5,270 nucleotides of DNA from Bacteroidales bacterium. GTDB lineage: Bacteria; Bacteroidota; Bacteroidia; Bacteroidales; JAADJA01. Below, piece by piece: positions 1 to 5,270 of the stretch (positions are counted from its first letter, which is position 1; each line of letters opens with the position of its first letter). The DNA is taken from positions 1-5,270 of the forward strand of contig JAOZOC010000264.1 in NCBI GenBank assembly GCA_029933495.1, given 5' to 3'. The notes beneath the pieces were generated by a model. That model made no database searches and was not told the DNA's origin. It saw nothing but the letters and a program-made list of their open reading frames with translations. The position numbers were made by a program, and so were the translations under genes.

Positions 1-2299
1 TTGAAGCAACCCAGTCGGCATTATTCATATTATGACGTGTTCCTGCATTGCCGCTTCCTGAAATATCGGGCACCGAATTGCCTGCACTTTGATTAAACCT
101 GAAATATGCTACAAGGTTTGCCTCTGAAGTTGGATATGGAAGTTCGCGATACATATCATTCCGCATGTCATCAATGGTTCTGGCTTCGTTCCATATTCTG
201 AATTCTTCAATTTTACCTTCAAAATATTCACCGGCAGACCCATCGTTACCATCATGGAAACGTGTATTTCCGTTTCTTCCCAAGCTGATATTTCCGCTAT
301 GTGCATATAATGCTGCGCCGTCTCCCGAACCAAACTCCACACCATCAAGGAATCCTTTGAACTTATCTGCCCCAACAGTATTTGTTCCGTTCTCAAGTCT
401 AATAGCTATGTGGTGCCATCTTTGAGAAGAAATAGCATTTGTAGAGAGCCATGTTCCTGCCCAAATAGGTGTATAATTAGCCCTATTCCAGCCACCGACA
501 TATAATGAGCCGTTATCAATATAGATATTAAGTCCCTTTGTTCCACCGCCTTCTTCGTAAATCACCTGTTTTGTTACTTTATTAACATCCTCAGCATAGA
601 ACCAAGCTTCTATTGTCCTGTCCGAATAAGGACCACCTGTATTTATATCAGCAGAGTTTGCAATACTTACATAGTCCTCAACACCATCAAAATCAAGAGT
701 ATTCTGATCTTCTCCAACAACATAAATTGAAAGGTCGCCATTTCCAACATCATCATTATAACCTCCAACCTGAACATAATATGTAGTCCCCATAGTTACA
801 GGCAGTGTAACAACCGACTGATAGCCGCAGTCATCATCATTACATTCAAGTTCATTTCCGCCGCAGGCATCCCATATTGCAAGTCTGGTATCAAATTCGC
901 TACCGCAAAGGTCGAAAGTTGCTTCACCGCTAACTGTAGCGGTATAAGCATACCATATATCAAAAGGAGCGACAGGAGCACCAGAATAGCCACAAACTGG
1001 AATAACTCCGCTTTGTGTTGCTGCAAAAGTGCTAAAAGGTAAATTAGTCACTTCGTTTATCGGAGTTGCATCTGCACAATAATCGTTTTCAGCAGGCAGA
1101 ACACAGTTAATATTAGCTTCCCACCCTGATTTAGGTGAACTGTTAACCGAGTAAAACCTGAATGTCAAAGCTCCTTGTGCATTAGTCGCCGATACCGTAC
1201 CCGGAGAACTGGAACCAAAATACTTCCCACCAATTTGCGGAGCTGAAGTATTAACGCCATCAAAAACCTCAAGATATGCTCCGAATTCTATTCCAAAAAT
1301 TGAATAATATTGTTCCACATCAAAATAATTGAAAGATATCTCCAGCTTTGCACCTGTTGTTGAAGGGTAAAAAGTCATTACATAATCTTCAGCCGGTGAA
1401 TAGTCACTATTCGGTCCTCCCGAATCATAGAAAAGACCTGAACAGGTCGTCTGAGCACTATTTCCCATATTGAAAGTATGCACAATACTAATATAATCCG
1501 TTTTCATTTCACTTCCTGTATTGGTAACCAGTGAAACTGTGTATAGTCCGTATGTATCGAACTGTACCTCCGGATCTTGTGAATTTTCACTTGTGCCGTT
1601 AACATACGTCACATTTCCCGGGCCGGAGAAAAACCAGGTCCAGTTTGAAGGATTATTTGTTGAAGCATCCGTAAATGTTATCGTTTGATTTATATCTGCA
1701 AATAGCAGATCGGTATAAAAATCCGTTTGGGGCGGCAGTTGATAGCCAGTTACTACGATATTATCTGCATAATAGTAATCGTTTGATGCAGTGTTATGCA
1801 AAACAATTTTAAGATACAGCAAGTTACCATTTAAACCGGAAACAGTTGCTGTTGCACTTCCAAAGTCACCGTTGAATGGTGAACCGGTGAAATTTACCCA
1901 GTTAGTATTCCCATCTAAACTGTACTGCACCTTAACAAAATCATCGGTTCCGTCCACTACTGATGAAAGGTCAATAGAAACAGATATATCCTGATAACCT
2001 GAAATCTCAATGGGGTCACCGGAATTTATTTCCCAGTTTTCAACAGTCCAGGAACCAATAAAATTACTTCCTGAAGTTCTTTTCCCTTCAAGTACTTTAG
2101 AGCTACTATTAACTTTAATCCAGGCATTTGAAAGCCAAACCGAAGAAACACCATCAGCAGTCCAGGTTGTAATTGTCGGATTGCCCTGTCCTGTGGTAAC
2201 ATCATTTGTGTAGTTGAAATCTTCAGTCCAGATGGTTACCTGTGTATTACCCACTACCGCAAGTAATGTAAATAAAACAATTGAATAAATTTTTATCAT
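1..2299 (-). CDS. Secreted multidomain surface protein (PKD-, CUB-, PPC- and LamG-like modules), C-terminus beyond window
   Basis: The frame is open from ATG at 2297-2299 to the window edge: 766 codons, no stop, 3' end missing. The start is supported by an in-frame TAA five codons upstream (2312-2314) and by a hydrophobic signal peptide (residues 1-20). Modules by eye: a beta-sandwich (about 21-186, ending YYADNIVVTGY); a PKD-like domain (about 190-272, TITFTDAST and YGLYTVSLVTN); a CUB-like domain (about 280-402, Cys286 and Cys399, YLEVFDG core, FRFYS near the end); a cysteine-rich PPC-like module (about 404-528, six Cys, acidic ECNDDDCG loop); and a LamG domain (533 to the edge; LDFDG, SSQRWHH, FEGKIEEFRIWNEART). 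No Shine-Dalgarno site is seen, as usual in Bacteroidota. The role is inferred to be extracellular binding or adhesion, since the modules are non-catalytic. A C-terminal T9SS signal like that of the upstream neighbour is expected but lies outside the window. Domain names come from motif recognition, not a search. Confidence 0.9.
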   Translation of the reverse strand, partial: MIKIYSIVLFTLLAVVGNTQVTIWTEDFNYTNDVTTGQGNPTITTWTADGVSSVWLSNAWIKVNSSSKVLEGKRTSGSNFIGSWTVENWEINSGDPIEISGYQDISVSIDLSSVVDGTDDFVKVQYSLDGNTNWVNFTGSPFNGDFGSATATVSGLNGNLLYLKIVLHNTASNDYYYADNIVVTGYQLPPQTDFYTDLLFADINQTITFTDASTNNPSNWTWFFSGPGNVTYVNGTSENSQDPEVQFDTYGLYTVSLVTNTGSEMKTDYISIVHTFNMGNSAQTTCSGLFYDSGGPNSDYSPAEDYVMTFYPSTTGAKLEISFNYFDVEQYYSIFGIEFGAYLEVFDGVNTSAPQIGGKYFGSSSPGTVSATNAQGALTFRFYSVNSSPKSGWEANINCVLPAENDYCADATPINEVTNLPFSTFAATQSGVIPVCGYSGAPVAPFDIWYAYTATVSGEATFDLCGSEFDTRLAIWDACGGNELECNDDDCGYQSVVTLPVTMGTTYYVQVGGYNDDVGNGDLSIYVVGEDQNTLDFDGVEDYVSIANSADINTGGPYSDRTIEAWFYAEDVNKVTKQVIYEEGGGTKGLNIYIDNGSLYVGGWNRANYTPIWAGTWLSTNAISSQRWHHIAIRLENGTNTVGADKFKGFLDGVEFGSGDGAALYAHSGNISLGRNGNTRFHDGNDGSAGEYFEGKIEEFRIWNEARTIDDMRNDMYRELPYPTSEANLVAYFRFNQSAGNSVPDISGSGNAGTRHNMNNADWVAS
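2..703 (-). repeat. LamG-module direct repeat, copy 1 (downstream gene)
   Basis: This is 234 codons from NTLDFDG to DWVAS. It aligns along its whole length with 3981-4691, with few indels, and by eye roughly two-thirds of the residues are identical. Exact 17-base matches include CCTGCACTTTGATTAAA at 81-97 (4063-4079 in copy 2) and GTTCTGGCTTCGTTCCA at 177-193 (4159-4175), both offset by 3982 bases. The repeat is coding and in the same orientation in both genes. Confidence 0.85.
2240..2299 (-). other. Signal peptide coding segment of the downstream gene
   Basis: The first 20 residues (MIKIYSIVLFTLLAVVGNTQ) have one early lysine, a hydrophobic core of about 13 residues and a polar end. This fits a Sec signal peptide. 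The mature protein would begin near VTIWTEDFNY, an opening typical of Bacteroidota secreted proteins with an N-terminal beta-sandwich. The exact cleavage site is uncertain: after Gly17 or after Gln20 are both possible. Sec export to the periplasm precedes T9SS transport in proteins of this type. Confidence 0.75.
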
Positions 2300-2337
2300 T
2301 TGATTAAGTTTTTATTAAGAAGTTAAAAAATATATTT

Positions 2338-2369
2338 TAAATCTACGCTTATACGTATAGATATTGCAA
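2338..2369 (-). promoter_or_regulatory. Candidate Bacteroidota-type promoter of the downstream gene
   Basis: Reading the minus strand, TTG (2369-2367) is followed after 21 bases by TAGATTTA (2345-2338). The Bacteroidota primary sigma factor consensus is TTTG near -33 and TAnnTTTG near -7, so the -7 box matches except for its last base. Transcription would begin near 2331, leaving a leader of about 30 bases before the ATG at 2299. The site lies between the terminator of the upstream gene and the start codon, where a promoter is needed. The region is AT-rich, so a chance match is possible. Confidence 0.45.
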
Positions 2370-2389
2370 GATGTTCCTTTTTTATTCAC

Positions 2390-2423
2390 AAAAAAAGTCC
2401 TGCAATAATTTGCAGGACTTTTT
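2390..2423 (-). terminator. Rho-independent terminator after the upstream gene
   Basis: A perfect inverted repeat has arms AAGTCCTGCA (2395-2404) and TGCAGGACTT (2411-2420) with a 6-base loop. A-T pairs extend it to 13 bp (2392-2404 with 2411-2423). Read on the minus strand, the GC-containing stem is followed by seven T (2396-2390), and the hairpin starts about 25 bases past the stop codon at 2448. On the plus strand the stem is followed by five T, so it could act in both directions, but no plus-strand gene is present to use it. Confidence 0.92.
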
Positions 2424-2447
2424 ACAGACTCTATAATAAATTTAGTA

Positions 2448-5270
2448 TTATCTTATAAATACTTTTTTAGTAATCAATTGATTTCCCAATTGCAATTTAA
2501 CAATATAATAACCTGTACCATTGACAATTTTAAGGCTCGTAATTGAACCTGAAGTTGCTTTAGTTTTAAGAACTTCCTGACCCATCATATTGATAATAGT
2601 AATATTTCCAGTCAGGTCAGCAGGTTTGTTGATGTAAACAATATTATCGTAAGAATAGATAGAAATATCGGAATTAATGTCTTGGTCAACACCTGCAACA
2701 CCGGCTTTAAAATGGATATTAAAGCGATGAGAATTATCATTTAAACCGGCTGTAAAGTTATAAACATCATTGACTGACAATTCTGTAAATGTATTCTCTT
2801 TCAAATCCTCAAGTATCACGGAATTTCCATCGAATCCTTCCATATCATTGACTTTAATAGAATAAATTCCGGGATTCCCAACATCAAGTCCAACAGGAAT
2901 GATAGTCTCTTCATATTCAGAACTTAAGATATTTACTGCATATTCCACATTTTCATCAAAAGTATAAAGCTGAGGCGCATCCTCAATACTTTTTAGGTCA
3001 TAAGCATCATAGTTATGGTCGAATGAGTTTGTAGCATCATAACTAAATCCTACAATAATCTTATCGGAATATCCATTCCCTTCAATCTCAAGCGCAACAC
3101 TATTACTTATTACAGAGGACTCCTTATAAAATGGTTGTGTCCCGTTAATCCTCTCACTTTGTGGGAATGTAAAACTTGCTCCAGAAGCATTTGCCATCAC
3201 AACAAATCCCTGTGTGGGAGGAATAACTCCACTTGCAGCAGTACCCATTCCTGTAAGGCGGTTCCAGGTTACATTAGTAGAACCATCCCAGAAATATGCC
3301 GTTGCATCAAGGTTTGTAGTAGTCCAGTTGCTGTTCCAGACAATAGAACTCGGATAAGGATTACCAACCAGGTTATAACCGGTATTATTACTTATCGGTG
3401 TATATGTAAGTGAAGAATAAGATATATCACCTGCATTCAAAGCACCTTCATAGCCAACAGTCGTGTTTCCTGTTAAAGCATTGGAAGCCCAGGCTGCATA
3501 ACCCTGACCTACATTCATCGGTGTAGTGACAGGATTTACCATATAAGTCCAGGCTCCTGTAGGCTCATTGAAGTTCATTAAATAAATATTGAAATATGTT
3601 TCAATGGTTGCATTAGTTATTGGAGATGAAACATAATGCCACTTCTGTGAAGAGAGATACTCCTCAACTGTAGCTTCAACTCCGGTTGTATTATGAACTA
3701 ATGATGCCATACCTGTAGCGTCAGCCTGAAGCACAAGACCTGATAACCCTGCATAATTAGCAATATCACCAAACATTGTCAAACCAAAACCCGGATTTAT
3801 TGTCAAAGAAGCACCAGTATTAATAACGAGGTCATAAAGTCCCTGATTCTGATCCTGAACAATATTATAGTCAATAACAACCCTTGACCAGTCATTTACA
3901 GGAGCCATCTGACCAACATCCCAGCTTGCATCAGCCGACCAATTGCCTGACTGTACAGTGTAATAAGGAATTGGAGCTGTTGAAGTTACCCAGTCTGTTG
4001 CGGGGTCCATATTGGTAAGAGTCCCGTTATTTGTCTTCGATGAATTATCAGGAAGTGTAGTTCCTGCACTTTGATTAAATTTATAATAAGCAACCAAATT
4101 GGTTTCAGAAGCCGGATTTACAAGCTCCCTGTGCATATCATCCCTGATTTGTTGTACTGTTCTGGCTTCGTTCCAAATTCTGACTTCATCTATTTTGCCT
4201 TCGAAATAAAACCCTGTTGAGGCATTATTCTGGTCATGAAAACTAGTTCCGCCATTTCTTCCTATACAAATATTCCCGCCGTGTTTCCATAACTGAGAAC
4301 CATCTCCCGAACCGAATTCAATACCATCAAGGAAACCCTTAAACTTATCGGGCTCTACCGTTCCTGTACCGTTTTCAAGTTTTAAAGTAACGTGATGCCA
4401 TCTTTGTGATGAAATGGTACTTGTATATAAAAATGTTCCGGGACCCCAATTCGACTCGCTACTTGGTTTGTTCCATCCTCCCACATATAGCCTTCCTCCA
4501 TCAATATAGATATTCAATCCCCTTGTTCCGCCTCCTTCTTCATAAATTACCTGATGATCTGCGTCAGCGACATCTTCTGCATAAAACCAGGCCTCTATTG
4601 TTCTGTCAGTATATGGAGTCGTGCTTGTATTTATATCAATAGTGTTTCCAATCAAAACATAATCATCTACTCCATCAAAATCCAAAGCGTTTTGATAACC
4701 AATTGAGACTGTTACAGTATTTGAAGGACCTGATTCATCGTCAGCCTGTGTGCCGTCATCATATACAGCAGTCACAAAATAATTGTAAGAGCCTACTGCA
4801 AGATTAGCATCTGTATAATATTCAGAAGGAACTACAGAAGTGTTAATTTTTACATTGTCCCTGTAAATATTATATCCCAACAATGGCAATTTTGAATTTA
4901 CAGGAGCATCCCATGTAAGGTTTGCATTACTGGAAACCAATGAATATGTTAAATTTGAAGGAGGAATAACTTCCGAGATGCTATAATCATCAAAATAATA
5001 AAGTCCGTTAGTATTACCGTCAAGAGCATAAAAATCCACACCGCCAAGTTGATTCAGATTATTCCCTCCGAATGTTCCTTTACTCCATTTCCAACTCTTA
5101 ACAAGTGTACTGTTAAAATAATAATATGCTGTGTCAATATCGAGGTTGACAAAAATCTCCTGGTATCCCCAGGTATCAGGTGTGTAAGAATATGTTGCAG
5201 AAGAACTACCATCTGCATCAAGGGTTGCAGTCCCGTTTTCAAAGGTTACCTGCATTCCCCATTCATAATT
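2448..5270 (-). CDS. T9SS type A sorting domain-containing protein with FnIII and LamG modules, N-terminus beyond window
   Basis: The frame enters at the window edge and ends at TAA (2448-2450), giving 940 residues of a longer protein. An internal Met at 5253-5255 is not the start, because the frame continues upstream as NYEWG. Modules, counted from the edge: residues 1-99, the end of a concanavalin/jelly-roll domain (SWKWSKGTFGGNNLNQLGGV, then YYFDDYSISE); about 100-190, fibronectin type III (LTWDAP, LLGYNIYRD, YNYFVTAVYDDG); 194-430, LamG (LDFDGVDDY, SSQRWHHVTLKLENG, FKGFLDG, FEGKIDEVRIWNEART); about 435-510, a beta-rich stretch (SGNWSADASWD, LVINTGASLTINPG); about 535-710, a Bacteroidota surface-protein region (WHYVSSP, YNLVGNPYPS, TQGFVVMAN); 868-940, the T9SS sorting domain. 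Only one cysteine is visible, in the LamG. No catalytic motif is seen; a catalytic domain could lie upstream of the window. The likely role is a secreted or cell-surface binding protein. Confidence 0.95.
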   Translation of the reverse strand, partial: NYEWGMQVTFENGTATLDADGSSSATYSYTPDTWGYQEIFVNLDIDTAYYYFNSTLVKSWKWSKGTFGGNNLNQLGGVDFYALDGNTNGLYYFDDYSISEVIPPSNLTYSLVSSNANLTWDAPVNSKLPLLGYNIYRDNVKINTSVVPSEYYTDANLAVGSYNYFVTAVYDDGTQADDESGPSNTVTVSIGYQNALDFDGVDDYVLIGNTIDINTSTTPYTDRTIEAWFYAEDVADADHQVIYEEGGGTRGLNIYIDGGRLYVGGWNKPSSESNWGPGTFLYTSTISSQRWHHVTLKLENGTGTVEPDKFKGFLDGIEFGSGDGSQLWKHGGNICIGRNGGTSFHDQNNASTGFYFEGKIDEVRIWNEARTVQQIRDDMHRELVNPASETNLVAYYKFNQSAGTTLPDNSSKTNNGTLTNMDPATDWVTSTAPIPYYTVQSGNWSADASWDVGQMAPVNDWSRVVIDYNIVQDQNQGLYDLVINTGASLTINPGFGLTMFGDIANYAGLSGLVLQADATGMASLVHNTTGVEATVEEYLSSQKWHYVSSPITNATIETYFNIYLMNFNEPTGAWTYMVNPVTTPMNVGQGYAAWASNALTGNTTVGYEGALNAGDISYSSLTYTPISNNTGYNLVGNPYPSSIVWNSNWTTTNLDATAYFWDGSTNVTWNRLTGMGTAASGVIPPTQGFVVMANASGASFTFPQSERINGTQPFYKESSVISNSVALEIEGNGYSDKIIVGFSYDATNSFDHNYDAYDLKSIEDAPQLYTFDENVEYAVNILSSEYEETIIPVGLDVGNPGIYSIKVNDMEGFDGNSVILEDLKENTFTELSVNDVYNFTAGLNDNSHRFNIHFKAGVAGVDQDINSDISIYSYDNIVYINKPADLTGNITIINMMGQEVLKTKATSGSITSLKIVNGTGYYIVKLQLGNQLITKKVFIR
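2451..2669 (-). other. T9SS type A C-terminal sorting domain (Por secretion tail)
   Basis: The final 73 residues show the family pattern: DISIYSYDNIVYIN, then ITIINMMGQEVLKT, a turn, GYYIVKLQLGNQ and the basic end TKKVFIR. In this family the tail is an Ig-like beta-sandwich recognised by the type IX translocon. It is usually removed as the protein is anchored to the outer-membrane surface or released. It fixes both the reading frame and the cellular destination of the upstream gene product. Confidence 0.93.
3981..4691 (-). repeat. LamG-module direct repeat, copy 2 (upstream gene)
   Basis: This is 237 codons from NALDFDG to DWVTS, matching 2-703. Fully conserved protein blocks include DRTIEAWFYAEDV, QVIYEEGGG, GLNIYID, LYVGGWN, SSQRWHH, DKFKGFLDG, EFGSGDG and RIWNEART. 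The module is preceded by FnIII here but by a PPC-like module in the other gene, so it behaves as an exchangeable cassette. Confidence 0.85.

Noticed and set aside
109..396. Minus-strand open frames at 109-396, 796-1026 and 5054-5242 as separate genes
   Set aside because: They are out-of-frame shadows of the long genes. The in-frame translation gives LamG, CUB/PPC and jelly-roll motifs, and these give none.
165..425. Plus-strand open frame, and similar ones at 1791-1994, 2010-2213, 3135-3413 and 4406-4642
   Set aside because: All lie antisense to two well-supported long genes with clear domain structure. Their translations show no domain or signal features.
1..2299. A pseudogene or frameshift in the downstream gene
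   Set aside because: Reading from the ATG at 2299 to position 2 gives one uninterrupted frame with consistent domains. The missing stop is due to the window edge.
2300..2330. A Shine-Dalgarno site ahead of the downstream gene
   Set aside because: The leader is A/T-rich with no GGAG-like stretch. Bacteroidota genes commonly lack one, so its absence does not argue against the start.
2..4691. The 0.7 kb direct repeat as a mobile element or CRISPR-like structure
   Set aside because: Both copies are in-frame protein domains with no transposase, terminal inverted repeats, target duplications or regular short repeat-spacer pattern.
5253..5255. ATG on the minus strand as the start of the upstream gene
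   Set aside because: The same frame stays open to the window edge as NYEWG, continues a recognisable domain, and there is no signal peptide after this Met. It is an internal residue.

Overview
The window looks like a piece of a Bacteroidota (Bacteroidetes) genome. It is AT-rich, it lacks Shine-Dalgarno-like sites, and the one C-terminus present is a classic type IX secretion system (T9SS) type A sorting domain ending in KKVFIR. I cannot place it more precisely than phylum from sequence alone.

Both genes lie on the minus strand, so transcription runs from high to low coordinates. The upstream gene (2448-5270, 5' end cut by the window edge) encodes the last 940 residues of a secreted multidomain protein. 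Its modules, in order, are a partial concanavalin/jelly-roll module, a fibronectin type III domain, a LamG (Laminin_G_3-like) domain, a beta-rich region common in Bacteroidota surface proteins, and the T9SS sorting domain. A rho-independent terminator follows about 25 bases after its stop. A candidate Bacteroidota-type promoter sits between the terminator and the next start codon, suggesting separate transcription. The downstream gene (1-2299, 3' end cut by the window edge) encodes at least 766 residues: signal peptide, N-terminal beta-sandwich, PKD-like, CUB-like, cysteine-rich PPC-like and LamG modules. It is an unbroken reading frame from its ATG to the window edge.

The main structural relationship is that the two proteins share a LamG module of about 235 residues that is closely related by eye. 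It forms a direct repeat of about 0.7 kb, offset by about 4 kb (2-703 and 3981-4691), while the modules on either side differ. The pair therefore looks like tandem, domain-shuffled cell-surface or secreted proteins, probably binding carbohydrate or acting in adhesion. No enzyme active site is visible in the part seen. I found no RNA gene, CRISPR array, insertion sequence or defence system, and nothing here that I can call a wholly new system.
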